Shown here: piece after piece, positions 25,484 to 35,210 of the stretch
How positions within the stretch are numbered: position 1 is the stretch's first letter
Layout of the letters: each line of letters opens with the position of its first letter
Program-made: the position numbers and the translations under genes
From: Scytonema tolypothrichoides VB-61278
GTDB taxonomy: Bacteria; Cyanobacteriota; Cyanobacteriia; Cyanobacteriales; Nostocaceae
NCBI RefSeq assembly: GCF_000828085.3
Contig: NZ_JXCA02000001.1
Span: 905,188-969,187 of the forward strand
DNA length: 64,000 nt
Reading direction: 5' to 3'
Notes under the pieces: model-generated
What the model saw: the letters and a program-made list of their open reading frames with translations, nothing else
The model's database searches: none
Told to the model about the DNA's origin: nothing

Positions 25484-28228
25484 TCAGATATTTGCCTGCT
25501 GCCTTTGATACAATGACCAGTACAAACCTTTTTGTCCCAACAGATCCAAATGGGTTCCGCGTTCAGCAATAACGCCCTTCTCCAGTACCAAAATTAAATC
25601 AGCACGCTTGAGGGGGGCGAAACGGTGCGCGATGAGAAACACGGTTCGGTTAGCGGAAACTTTTTGTAGGTTTTCCAGGACTTGCTGTTCTGTCTCGCTA
25701 TCTAAAGCACTGGTTGCTTCGTCCAAAATTAAAATCGGTGCTTGCGAGAGAAATAACCGTGCCAAAGCTATACGTTGACGTTGTCCTCCAGATAAAGCTG
25801 TACCCCGTTCTCCAACATTTGTTTCGTAGCCGTGGGGTAATTCACTAATAAAGTCATGAGCAACAGCATATCTGGCGGCTTCTACGACTTGTTCTGAGGT
25901 GATGTCGGGATTACCGAGAGTTATATTGTCTAAGATAGAACCGTTGAATAAAAAGTCTTCTTGCAGAACTACACCAATTTGTTGGCGCAGCGAAGCTAAA
26001 TCAGCGCTTTTAATATCAAAACCATCAATGAGGATGCGTCCTGATTCAATTTGATAAAGGCGTTGCAACACTTTAGAAAGAGTACTTTTCCCAGAACCAC
26101 TGCGTCCAACAACACCAACAAATTGTCCTGGTTGCACAGAGAAGGAAATTCCTCTCAAGACGGGTTCACTACTTTGTCGGTAGCGGAAGAAAACTTGCTC
26201 AAAGTTGACTTGACCTTTGAGGGACGGTAACACTAAACCAGTGCCTGGTTCCGCTTCTGGGGCTACGTTAAGAATATCACCAATCCGGTCAACAGAAAGC
26301 AGGACTTGTTGGAAGGTTTGCCAAAGCTGTACGAGGCGTAAAAGTGGTGCTGTGACTCTACCAGAAAGCATTTGAAATGCTACTAGTTGACCGACTGTTA
26401 ATTTATGATCAATAACAAGCTTGGCACCAAACCAAAGAATAAGCAAGTTAGAAAAATTGGTGAGGAAGTCACCAATGTTGCTGCTAATGTTAGAGGTGGT
26501 AGAGGCTTTGAAACCTGTGCGAACGAAACGAGCAAATAAACCTTCCCAGCGATCGCGTGCTGCTGGTTCTGCTGCGTGTGCTTTAACTGAGTGAATTCCG
26601 GTAATCGTTTCGACAAGAAATGATTGACTATCAGCACTGCGGTTAAAAGTTTCGTTTAGCCAGTTGCGGAGAATTGGCGTTGCAACCACTGTTAAAGTGG
26701 CAAATAACGGTAAGACTGCTAACGCCACAAATGTCAGGGGGATATTGTAGTAAAACATCAATCCCAGATACACGACAGCAAAGATGCTATCCAAAACCAC
26801 GGTTAACGCCGTACCTGTGAGAAACTGGCGGATTTGTTCGAGTTCTTGAACTCGTGCGACTGTATCTCCAACCCGCCGAGACTCAAAATAAGCCAAGGGT
26901 AACCGCATGAGGTGGCGAAACAGCTGTGCTGATAAACTTAAATCTAGACGACGGGCGGTATGGGTAAAAATAAACAGTCGGAGGATACCGAGAACTGCCT
27001 CGAATGTTGAGGTTAACAGGAGTGCGATCGCCATAACATCAAGAGTTGGCAAACTCTCCTGCACCATCACCTTATCAATAACAACTTGAGTAATGAGTGG
27101 TGTTGCTAACCCCAAAAGCTGCAATGTAAAAGACGCTAGCAGTACTTCTGCGAGTAATCCTCGGTACTGCCAAACTGCTGGAGTGAACCAATTGAGGTTA
27201 AATTTTTCTTGCTTTTGGATGAGTTCTACTTGCCATAACTGCCCATCCCAAGTTTCTTCAACCACTGAGCGTGGTATACTTTCACAAGTGTGATTGGGAT
27301 TTAAGGGATTTGCGACAGTTAGGCGATCGCCCTTGAGGGCATACGCGACTATCCAACCTCCTTCTGTTTTTCCTGATGCTTCCCAGCGTAACAAGGCTGG
27401 AAATGATAGCTGTTGTAACTGACTCCAACTGACTTGCAACCGTCGCAGCACAAATCCTAACTTTTCTGCTGCTTCTACAAGATGTTTTGGTTGTTGTCCT
27501 TTGAGTTGACGTTGTACCCATTCAAGTTGTACGGGATTGTCTAGCTGTTGCGCCACCATTGTTAAACACGCAGCACCTGTGTTCCAGCTAGAGACGAATG
27601 GGTATGCTGACAATTGTGTGGAGGAGGGGGGGACAAGGGAAGGGGACGATGGGGGAGATGATGAAGGAGTGAAGGAGTCAAGGGGTGAGGTAGAGACTTC
27701 TAATTTTGAATTTTGAGATTGCGTCGCTTTGCGATCAACGCTACGCGATTTTGAATTGTCTTGTTCTCTTGTCCCGGTGTCTTCTTTATTTCCTAACCAA
27801 TATCCTTCAATTTGTGGCGTTGAAAGTTCTGCCCATATTGCTGTCGTCCAGCGTACTACGACGACTTCTTTACTTGCAGCAACAGCTTTGCACTCCACAG
27901 AAAAGTTATTTAAGTCGCCGAACCAATCTCCTGGCTGTAGTACGGTCATTGTCTTACCGACGCTTTCTTCCCGCAAGCGGATGTTTCCAGAAATAATTAA
28001 GAACTGGAAACCTCCTGCTTCTTGTGACCAGATTTTTTCTCCTAGTTTGTAGCGAAGAGTTTCTGACACCTCTTGCAGTCGGCTTTGTTGTTCAGCAGTT
28101 AGCCAGCACAGTGGTGGTTGATTCCAAGATTGAGATGCTAGCACGCTATTTTCTGAAGATTCGTCATCTAAAAGTTTTAATTCACCTGCAATTTTACCGT
28201 TAGTTTTTGAATTTTCTCTGCTAGCCAT
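25484..28228 (-). CDS. Type I secretion ABC exporter with C39-like domain
   Basis: A 914-residue peptidase-domain-type ABC transporter that would export a peptide or protein. Order: cyclic-nucleotide-binding-like domain (about 40-150), low-complexity linker (about 150-205), C39-like domain (about 205-345), ABC membrane domain (about 370-640), ATPase (Walker A GRSGSGKST near 713, signature [13 protein letters not shown] near 813, [12 protein letters not shown]). In the C39-like part the usual Cys of the DCGAACL motif is Thr (NTGAACL, near 216), so it should not cleave leaders and may only bind cargo, as in HlyB. Its start overlaps the end of the isomerase gene. Confidence 0.92.
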   Translation of the reverse strand: MASRENSKTNGKIAGELKLLDDESSENSVLASQSWNQPPLCWLTAEQQSRLQEVSETLRYKLGEKIWSQEAGGFQFLIISGNIRLREESVGKTMTVLQPGDWFGDLNNFSVECKAVAASKEVVVVRWTTAIWAELSTPQIEGYWLGNKEDTGTREQDNSKSRSVDRKATQSQNSKLEVSTSPLDSFTPSSSPPSSPSLVPPSSTQLSAYPFVSSWNTGAACLTMVAQQLDNPVQLEWVQRQLKGQQPKHLVEAAEKLGFVLRRLQVSWSQLQQLSFPALLRWEASGKTEGGWIVAYALKGDRLTVANPLNPNHTCESIPRSVVEETWDGQLWQVELIQKQEKFNLNWFTPAVWQYRGLLAEVLLASFTLQLLGLATPLITQVVIDKVMVQESLPTLDVMAIALLLTSTFEAVLGILRLFIFTHTARRLDLSLSAQLFRHLMRLPLAYFESRRVGDTVARVQELEQIRQFLTGTALTVVLDSIFAVVYLGLMFYYNIPLTFVALAVLPLFATLTVVATPILRNWLNETFNRSADSQSFLVETITGIHSVKAHAAEPAARDRWEGLFARFVRTGFKASTTSNISSNIGDFLTNFSNLLILWFGAKLVIDHKLTVGQLVAFQMLSGRVTAPLLRLVQLWQTFQQVLLSVDRIGDILNVAPEAEPGTGLVLPSLKGQVNFEQVFFRYRQSSEPVLRGISFSVQPGQFVGVVGRSGSGKSTLSKVLQRLYQIESGRILIDGFDIKSADLASLRQQIGVVLQEDFLFNGSILDNITLGNPDITSEQVVEAARYAVAHDFISELPHGYETNVGERGTALSGGQRQRIALARLFLSQAPILILDEATSALDSETEQQVLENLQKVSANRTVFLIAHRFAPLKRADLILVLEKGVIAERGTHLDLLGQKGLYWSLYQRQQANI
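27712..27763. repeat. Palindromic repeat inside the exporter coding region
   Basis: The stretch TTTGAGATTGCGTCGC...GCTACGCGATTTTGAATT has the look of the intergenic repeats elsewhere (TTTGAATTTTGAATT with a GC-rich hairpin, as at 32.6 kb). It encodes roughly residues 155-172 of the linker between the first two exporter domains, in frame. Confidence 0.55.
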
Positions 28229-28935
28229 TTCTCAAACAACTCATTTTGTAGTGCTTGCCTTAGTTGAGTATCTTCTAATGACGCGCTTAGAAATTGTTCC
28301 ACACGAAACAATCCATAGCGTCCTTCCAGTTCTATTGGTCCTACCAACTGTCCAGGACTGGCAATATCAATACATGCTCTTAGTTTATCTGGCATTGTTC
28401 CCCGACTTACAGGTCCCATCATACCGTTCACAATTTTCTCATCTGATAGTGAATATTCTCGAGCAAGTTGTTCAAAGCTTGTTCCTTCTTCGATTTGGGT
28501 TAGTAGTTCTTCAGCCAACTCCTGAGTTTCAACAATAATTCGTGAAACTACCACCCTATCTAGATAAATCTTACGTTCAATGTAGTATTCTTGTAGCTTT
28601 GATTCTGTCACGATTGCTTTGAGTTTTTCTACCTTAAAACCATAAGCAACTGATGAGTGAAAGGTATCATAATTTGTCCCGTTACTTTGTAGCCATTCTT
28701 GAAATTTCTGAGGTTCTGTCAATTTATTTTTTAGCCGAAAGTCAATTATAGTCTGTTCTGTCAAAGCAGAACTAATGAGTATATCTTCTCGTTTTTCCAA
28801 TTCTTGTTCAATTATGTACTGGCGAAGAATGTCTCCAATAAATTGCCCCAATTTTCCCGAGGCTTGCAAATATTTTACCGCCTGTACATAAGAAATTGGT
28901 TTTTCATCTACAGTTAAAAATGATAATTTTTCCAT
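28177..28935 (-). CDS. PpiC-type peptidyl-prolyl isomerase
   Basis: A 252-residue protein with a SurA-like N-terminal helical part and a parvulin (PpiC) rotamase domain at about residues 125-215 (VSRIIVETQELAEELL, GTSFEQLAREYSLSD, GMMGPVSRGTMPDKL). There is no signal peptide, so it would act in the cytoplasm, perhaps on cargo of the exporter whose gene overlaps its end by 52 bases. That overlap and shared strand argue for one transcript. Parvulin next to a type I exporter is a recurring cyanobacterial arrangement, known to me from the general pattern only. Confidence 0.88.
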   Translation of the reverse strand: MEKLSFLTVDEKPISYVQAVKYLQASGKLGQFIGDILRQYIIEQELEKREDILISSALTEQTIIDFRLKNKLTEPQKFQEWLQSNGTNYDTFHSSVAYGFKVEKLKAIVTESKLQEYYIERKIYLDRVVVSRIIVETQELAEELLTQIEEGTSFEQLAREYSLSDEKIVNGMMGPVSRGTMPDKLRACIDIASPGQLVGPIELEGRYGLFRVEQFLSASLEDTQLRQALQNELFEKWLAEKIQKLTVKLQVN

Positions 28936-29123
28936 GAAGTTAAAAAATTAATGAATAGAAAAAAATGACAAAAAAACAACATACAACTTTTGGAAAATTC
29001 AAATTGCATTTGAATTGACAAATTTAAATAAAAAAAAGAGTGTTGCAATTATAAGTAGTTTTCTCAGAAGTGACAATTCAACCACGAGATTGCTAGAAAG
29101 TACTCAAGATTTTTTCCAAAAAA

Positions 29124-29918
29124 TTAGGCAATGAAATTTGCCCATATCCAGGCGAGCAAAATTGCTGTACTTGCGCCTATCAATGTGTTGAAAATATTCA
29201 CCACTTCATTAGTAAGCCAGCTAAAGCGAGATTGTAGTGTTGCACCAATCACACTTTCTAAATTAGTGGCAATAAACGCCGCCAAAACACACCAAAAGAC
29301 ACCTACCAAATCTATCAAACCTACACCCCAGCCGAGGAATGCTTGGGCGAGTGACGCTAAGGCACCAGCTAAAGTTCCCTCCAAGCTAACCGCACCTTCT
29401 GTTCCCCGTGGAACTGGTTGTAGGGTAGTAATGAGAAAAGTGCTTTTACCATAAGCCTTACCTATTTCGCTTGCACAGGTGTCAGAAAGCTTTGTACTAA
29501 AACTTGCCACATAACCCAGTAACAATAGAGTGGCTGGTGTGGGATGTAACTTTTGAGGTGTAGGAAGAATTCCCGAACTTGTCGCCCATACTCCTAACGC
29601 ACACAAAGCCGCAATTAAAGCAGAACCCCAGACATTTTCTGGGCCTCTAGCACCAGAACGCTTTTCTGCAATACCTTGTGCTTCCTTCTGCGCCATACCT
29701 ACGCGCGTAATCAAAGAACCAACAAGAAAGTAGAACATAACGACTACATATCCCTGCCACCCTAGTGTTGCCCAAATCAGGACACCAAGTAGCCAAGCAT
29801 GAAAGAATCCAGCTGGAGTCAGCAGCTTTTTGGGGACAATCCAAGCTACCAGTAGTAGGACAAAGTTCAAGCCGACTCCAACTAGCCAAGGATTTAGAGA
29901 GTTTATTGAATCAAACAT
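29124..29918 (-). CDS. DUF92 membrane protein (VTE6-type phytyl-phosphate kinase family)
   Basis: A 264-residue integral membrane protein of the TIGR00297/DUF92 family, with about six hydrophobic segments. GARGPENVWGSALIAALCA and the loop KLSDTCASEIGKAYGK are family marks. The plant member VTE6 phosphorylates phytyl phosphate to feed tocopherol and phylloquinone synthesis from chlorophyll phytol; menD, at 32.8 kb, is in the same quinone pathway, though not adjacent. The kinase role in this protein is inferred from the family. Confidence 0.85.
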   Translation of the reverse strand: MFDSINSLNPWLVGVGLNFVLLLVAWIVPKKLLTPAGFFHAWLLGVLIWATLGWQGYVVVMFYFLVGSLITRVGMAQKEAQGIAEKRSGARGPENVWGSALIAALCALGVWATSSGILPTPQKLHPTPATLLLLGYVASFSTKLSDTCASEIGKAYGKSTFLITTLQPVPRGTEGAVSLEGTLAGALASLAQAFLGWGVGLIDLVGVFWCVLAAFIATNLESVIGATLQSRFSWLTNEVVNIFNTLIGASTAILLAWIWANFIA

Positions 29919-30467
29919 TGTACCAACTCATCTTTCTTAGGAGTATTTTGTCAAAGTACCAATAGAATAACTAATTTAGAACAAGTTTGATTGCTACCTA
30001 CAACTTTTTAGTCACAGAAGAGACACTGATTTTTTGTACTTCTTTCATTACGTATCTCAGTTCTCTGGGAATTTTCCAAAAGACCATACCTTATCGGCAA
30101 TGTAGGGAGGGAAGACTCAGGAATAAATTTTTTCTCCAGATGGTGAATTTTGAGGAACGCGGATTGACAAAAATCTTTTTACTACCTGAAGTCTTCTATT
30201 CTCTATCTTCTTCAAAGGGAGGAACAGCCCTTTGCCTTTTTCCTCGTTCTCTCCCGTCGAGACTACGTGTTTTATATTACAACTGTTTCAAAGACAAATT
30301 TTGTTAATTTTTCAGATAAAACACTCTTAGAATGTATCAATTCTATGAAGAAACAGTAAGATTTTTCTATTTTTTAAGTAAATTTATACACAATCATAAA
30401 TTTTGCATTCAAAGTAATACGATATTATAAATGATGTAATATATACAGATGGTACACTCGTTAACCT
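29919..30467. other. Intergenic region, nothing clear
   Basis: 549 AT-rich bases between divergent genes. Frames here are short and not convincing. TATAAA at about 30427 and TATACA nearby could be part of the protease promoter, but no pair of boxes is certain. Confidence 0.4.
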
Positions 30468-32534
30468 ATGTCAACGACTTTTTCTGAAAGCTCTCTAGAG
30501 ACTGCTAAAAACTTAAATACAGGCGTTAATCCTCAAATATTTAGCGATACATTAAATTCCGGTCATAGCAATTTCTACAGCTTTAATCTGAAAGGTCGTA
30601 GTAGTTTTAACCTTAATTTTGAAGATTTGAGTGCCAATGCACACGTAGATTTGATTCAAGATCTAAATGGCAATCGTGTGCTAGATGACGGTGAAGTCAT
30701 AAATAGCTTTGTTCTCAGTGGCGCGAAGCCTGAATCGATTAACCAAACCTTAGATGCAGGTTTGTATTATATCCAAATCTCTATTGATGAAGGTTTAGAT
30801 ACTGATTACAAATTGGCTGTTTCAGCAACGCCCATTGACTATGCTGGAGATTTTTTACAAAATGCACGTCAAATTACTCTTCATTCCCAAGCAAAAAACT
30901 ACAGTGATTGGGTAGGTATATCTGATACAAATGATTACTACAAATTTACACTGAAGACTACGAGTGATTTCAAGTTAGGACTTAGTGGCTTGAGTGATGA
31001 TGCACAGGTGCAATTACTACATGGCAACGGTAATACAAGCGACCATGACGTTGGCATCACAAATGAATCAATAAATCGTACTTTAGACCCAGGAACATAC
31101 TATGTACGCGTAAATTCGTACGAAAATAGTGAAACTTTCTACAACCTAAGTTTGTCAGCAACTCCTGTATCTAGTAGTGAAACAATACCGACTCCCAGTG
31201 ATGGAGGCATATTAACCACCATATTAAACGGCGCACAACAACTGATTGCCTCTGTTATTACATCTGTATTCCCTGATAGCAACACGCAATATTTTAAGGG
31301 AACTCTTCGGGCAGATAACTTTACTTATCAGTCTGCATACAATCGAACAATATATTCTGGCAATGGCAACGTTGACTATGGTAGCGGAGGGCGAGACTTA
31401 TTGGATTTATCTGCATTTTCTTCCACACAAGCCCCAATTAAAGAGGGTGTCATGTATAACCCTGGGAATGGTACTCGCCTATTTGATTCCATAACATTCA
31501 GCAACGGCAAAGAAATTTTGTTTGAGGGTATTGAAGCGATTAAATTTGCAGACAAAACAATCAACTTATCAGTGACACCTAACGACCCCCTGTTTGGGCA
31601 ACAATGGAACCTACATATGATGGGTGTTCAAAGTGCGTGGCGTTTCACAACTGGTTCCAATAATGTACTTATTGGAATTGAAGATACGGGGTTGGCTGGC
31701 ACTACTGCTAATCTTCACCCTGATTTTCGTGCCCTCTATACATTGCCGAACAATTACTTGGATGAAATGAGTAACTTCTCTGCCCACGGTACTGAAGTTC
31801 AAGGGGTGATTGCTGCGGCTAGCAATAATCGCGTGGGGATGAGTGGTATCAACTGGAATTCTGATGTTTTCCATATCGATGTTATGGGTCGTGACGCTGG
31901 AGATTACGATTTGGTTACTGCTACACAAGCATTAATTGATCAGGCAAAGAGTAAAAATCAGCGTCTGGTGGTGAACCTCAGCTTGACTGGTGGTAGTTCA
32001 CCACAATTTGAGCAACTGATTGCTAATAACCTAAATACAGCCTTGTTTGTGGTTGCAGCCGGAAATACCAACGCCAATAGCCTTGAAAGTCCTGCTGACT
32101 TAGCGAAGAAGTATGCCAATGTTGTCGCAGTCGGTGCTTCTGGGGGAGTCAAAGACTGGAATAACAATCCAACAACACCTGGAACACGGATTTCTTATCC
32201 AGGAGGGTGGGGTTCTAACAAAGGAGATGGTCTGACTCTCATGGCACCATCTGAGTACTTGACAACCAATGCTATCAAGTCTTCTAATGGTTTTACGTTC
32301 GACTATGATCAACGTTTCAATGGTACTTCAGCAGCAGTACCAAACGTGACAGGAGTTGCTTCATTAGTGTGGAGTCTGAACTCAAATCTCACTGCTACTC
32401 AAATCAAGACGATTCTGTCAGAAACAGCTTACGACTTGGGTGCATCAGGTTATGATACAGAATACGGTTACGGATTTGTGAATGCTGATGCTGCTGTTAG
32501 AAGAGCAATGGCTCTTGCACGAGGTGCGGCGTAA
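30468..32534 (+). CDS. Subtilisin-type (S8) serine protease with N-terminal repeats
   Basis: A 688-residue predicted secreted protease. Two copies of a PPC-type beta domain lie in residues about 15-125 and 125-230 (both end with LDxGxYYxxI/V). A spacer with one RTX-like bit (GNGNVDYGSGGRDLL) precedes the catalytic domain from about 385. The triad is Asp406 (GIEDTGLAG), His440 (SAHGTEV) and Ser621 (FNGTSAAVPN), with the oxyanion Asn in VVAAGNTN. No classic signal peptide is present, which fits type I export; an exporter lies 2 kb away but on the other strand. Confidence 0.9.
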   Translation: MSTTFSESSLETAKNLNTGVNPQIFSDTLNSGHSNFYSFNLKGRSSFNLNFEDLSANAHVDLIQDLNGNRVLDDGEVINSFVLSGAKPESINQTLDAGLYYIQISIDEGLDTDYKLAVSATPIDYAGDFLQNARQITLHSQAKNYSDWVGISDTNDYYKFTLKTTSDFKLGLSGLSDDAQVQLLHGNGNTSDHDVGITNESINRTLDPGTYYVRVNSYENSETFYNLSLSATPVSSSETIPTPSDGGILTTILNGAQQLIASVITSVFPDSNTQYFKGTLRADNFTYQSAYNRTIYSGNGNVDYGSGGRDLLDLSAFSSTQAPIKEGVMYNPGNGTRLFDSITFSNGKEILFEGIEAIKFADKTINLSVTPNDPLFGQQWNLHMMGVQSAWRFTTGSNNVLIGIEDTGLAGTTANLHPDFRALYTLPNNYLDEMSNFSAHGTEVQGVIAAASNNRVGMSGINWNSDVFHIDVMGRDAGDYDLVTATQALIDQAKSKNQRLVVNLSLTGGSSPQFEQLIANNLNTALFVVAAGNTNANSLESPADLAKKYANVVAVGASGGVKDWNNNPTTPGTRISYPGGWGSNKGDGLTLMAPSEYLTTNAIKSSNGFTFDYDQRFNGTSAAVPNVTGVASLVWSLNSNLTATQIKTILSETAYDLGASGYDTEYGYGFVNADAAVRRAMALARGAA

Positions 32535-32551
32535 TGACTGGAATTAGGGGT

Positions 32552-32690
32552 GTAGGGGTGTAGGGGCAAAACAATTCAAAATTCAAAGTATGGCACTTCG
32601 TGCCACGCTACGCTATCAAAGTATGCCCTATGGCGTTCCGCCACGGCTACGCCATAGGGCACGCTGCGCTATCAAAAAAAAGAGTTATTG
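32552..32690. repeat. Repeat-rich segment with GC palindrome
   Basis: GGGGTGTA units, then TTCAAAATTCAAAG, then a perfect palindrome GCCCTATGGCG...CGCCATAGGGC (32625-32660) flanked by CGCTATCAAA direct repeats. Similar modules occur at 38.1, 36.1 and 61.9 kb. No gene lies in the 311-base gap. Confidence 0.75.
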
Positions 32691-32845
32691 TGAATTATTT
32701 CTTAATTTTGAATTTCTAATTTTGAATTTTGAATTCCCCCGGAGGGGGTGTGGGGTGTAGGGGTGTAAGGGGAAAAGAATTAGAGACCAATCATTTGTAT
32801 CAGGCATTTGGTGAAATGGCAGTCAGTAGAAAAGATGGTGAAAAT

Positions 32846-34633
32846 CTAAGCTAAATCTACTGCAAATTTCCCTAAATTCTCTTTGCGCCACTTAGCATCT
32901 GCTTTGCGATTTGTCCGCAATTCTAAAACCCGAATTCCCTTGCTTGGAAGTGGGTTTAATCTTGAGAGTAACTGTTTCCAAGAAGTTATCAATTCATACT
33001 CAACACCATAGGTAGCAGATAGTTGAGCAAAATCAATATCTTGCGGAGTTGCAAAAAATTCTTCAAATGGTGGCTCAAATTTGGAAATAGATAACATTTC
33101 AAAAATTCCACCACCGTTGTTGTTAATTAACACAATGGTTAGATGTCCAACAAATTTATTTCTCATTAAAAAACCATTTGTATCGTGCAATAAGGCTAAA
33201 TCACCTGTCAACATGACACTACTTTGTTGGCGATGGGCAATTCCCAAAGCTGTGGATAATGTACCATCAATACCATTCGCACCTCGGTTGAAAAAGGGTT
33301 GCACTTGTGAGTGAGTCGGTTTCCAGAAAAATTCGACATCCCGCACTGGCATACTGTTAGCAATAAAAATAGGTGTTCTTGGTGGTAATGTCTGAGAAAG
33401 TAACCAAGCAGCTTTGCCTTCAAATAAATCTTCTATTGTTGCCAAAGTTTGGTCAACACTCGCCCTGAGTTTTGCTTCTGCTGTACACCATAGTTGGAGA
33501 TACGATGAGGGGAATGAGGGAGTTATTTCTCCGGGTGCTTCCTGATTGCTCCATCTGTTCAATTCTTCTATACTTATGCGTAAGTGAATTGTCTTACCAT
33601 GAAGAGGGTCGAGGTTTTGGTCACTTTTGTCAATAATCCAGCGTTGGGCTTGGGTAGAAGCTAACCAGTTACGTAATTCTTTACTGGTGGGTATTTCACC
33701 AATTTGAATCACCACTTCTGGTGCTAGCTGTTTTGCCAATTCCTGATTCCGTAAAATTAAGTCGTAGGTGGAAATGATATAAGGATTTTGGTCAGCGTAG
33801 TTTCTCACGGGAGAGAGTCCTTCTGCCAAAACGGGGAATTTTAAGGTTTTGGAGAGTTGGGCGATCGCACCACAATACTCCTCTGGTCTTTGCGGTTGAC
33901 CAACACCAGCGATAATAATTCCTCGTTGAGATTTTAGCCACTCTTGAAAAGGGATAGGCGAGGAGATGGGAATGTGGAAAGGTGGAGAAGTGGTTGTTAT
34001 GTGAGAGAAGAAATCTTCTGTGTCAAACTGGGACTCTAACAATTGTAGAGATATTGTGTGCAACATCTCTACATCGGGGATGGGTGCAAGAGGGTCGCGA
34101 AAAGGAAAATTGAGGTGCACAGGTCCCGGTACAGGAGTTTGTGAACGTTCCCATGCATGAATCATTGTTTGCCGCAGATAAGCAAGCATTTGCATATCCA
34201 CAGAGGGAATAGCTAACTCTGTCTGCCAGTTTGGATAATTGCCGTATAATTTCAGTTGGGTTATGGTTTGACCAGAATGGCAATCTCGTAACTCAGGTGG
34301 TCTATCTGTGGTAAAAAGCAACAAAGGTACACGACTTTCTTTTGCTTCAATCACCGCTGGGTAAAAATTCGCTCCTGCAGTCCCAGAGGTACAAACAACG
34401 ACTGTGGGGCGTCCGGTTGCTTTTGCTTGACCCAAGGCAAAAAAGGCTGCAGACCGTTCATCAAGAATGGAAATTGCTTCTATGTCGTCTGATTGTTGGG
34501 CAAAGGCGACTGCTAGAGGTGTGGAACGGGAACCCGGACAAATCACAACACAAGTCAATCCTAGGCGCTTTAATGTCTGGGCAGCAATCGACGCCCATAC
34601 CGTGTTAATGTTTCTAAAATCAATTACCATCAA
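32846..34633 (-). CDS. menD: 2-succinyl-5-enolpyruvyl-6-hydroxy-3-cyclohexene-1-carboxylate synthase
   Basis: A thiamine-diphosphate enzyme joining isochorismate and 2-oxoglutarate, the first committed step to phylloquinone (the photosystem I quinone in cyanobacteria). Marks: VVICPGSRSTPLAVAF, LDERSAAFFALG (Glu for TPP activation), VVVCTSGTAGANFYPA, and the TPP loop LTGDLALLHD with INNNGGGIFEML. Length 595 is typical. It is divergent from folB. No other men gene lies in the window. Confidence 0.95.
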   Translation of the reverse strand: MMVIDFRNINTVWASIAAQTLKRLGLTCVVICPGSRSTPLAVAFAQQSDDIEAISILDERSAAFFALGQAKATGRPTVVVCTSGTAGANFYPAVIEAKESRVPLLLFTTDRPPELRDCHSGQTITQLKLYGNYPNWQTELAIPSVDMQMLAYLRQTMIHAWERSQTPVPGPVHLNFPFRDPLAPIPDVEMLHTISLQLLESQFDTEDFFSHITTTSPPFHIPISSPIPFQEWLKSQRGIIIAGVGQPQRPEEYCGAIAQLSKTLKFPVLAEGLSPVRNYADQNPYIISTYDLILRNQELAKQLAPEVVIQIGEIPTSKELRNWLASTQAQRWIIDKSDQNLDPLHGKTIHLRISIEELNRWSNQEAPGEITPSFPSSYLQLWCTAEAKLRASVDQTLATIEDLFEGKAAWLLSQTLPPRTPIFIANSMPVRDVEFFWKPTHSQVQPFFNRGANGIDGTLSTALGIAHRQQSSVMLTGDLALLHDTNGFLMRNKFVGHLTIVLINNNGGGIFEMLSISKFEPPFEEFFATPQDIDFAQLSATYGVEYELITSWKQLLSRLNPLPSKGIRVLELRTNRKADAKWRKENLGKFAVDLA

Positions 34634-34832
34634 CCTTGAAAGTCCAAAAGTCCTGAGTTTTCAGTTCAAAAAGATATGCCAATAAGAGCGTGTCATTTTA
34701 AACTGATTGTCTGGTGAGTTATCTCATCATCCTAATTTTCTGGTATATTTCAACCAACCTTCCTATCGTAGATTAATCAGGAAAGCCAATGGGCTGTTAA
34801 ATACTAAAAGTACTAACTCAGGACTATTTTTT

Positions 34833-35210
34833 ATGGACTGCATTCATTTGACGGGAATTCGCTCATATGGCTACACTGGGTACCTGAAAGAGGAACAAGT
34901 GTTAGGACAATGGTTTGAAGCAGATGTCAGATTATGGGCAGATCTCTCACAAGCTGCTGAAACTGACGCGATAGAAAATACTATCGATTACCGTGGTACT
35001 ATCAGTTTGGTGCAAAATCTGCTGAAGACATCAAAGTTTCTTCTGATAGAACGCCTAGCAGGCGCTATTGCAGATTCTATTTTGGCATCAAGCGATCGCG
35101 TGGTAAAAGTTCAAGTTATTTTAAATAAACCTGCCGCACCGATTCCAGACTTTGGCGGCACAATCAGCATTGAATTAACTAGAACTAAACACGAGACATC
35201 CAATCTATAA
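34833..35210 (+). CDS. folB: Dihydroneopterin aldolase
   Basis: A folate pathway enzyme that splits dihydroneopterin to 6-hydroxymethyl-dihydropterin. MDCIHLTGIRSYGYTGYLKEEQ has the usual start with the Gly-Tyr/His active-site region; the Glu in FEADV and the conserved Lys in VVKVQVILNKPAAPIPDF are present. I chose ATG 34833 since the protein then has the normal length (125 residues); the frame is open to 34707 but without family similarity. Divergent from menD. Confidence 0.9.
   Translation: MDCIHLTGIRSYGYTGYLKEEQVLGQWFEADVRLWADLSQAAETDAIENTIDYRGTISLVQNLLKTSKFLLIERLAGAIADSILASSDRVVKVQVILNKPAAPIPDFGGTISIELTRTKHETSNL

Noticed and set aside
29987..30307. 106-residue plus-strand frame in the gap before the protease
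   Set aside because: Odd composition (Ser, Phe and Cys rich), no ribosome binding site, no domain.
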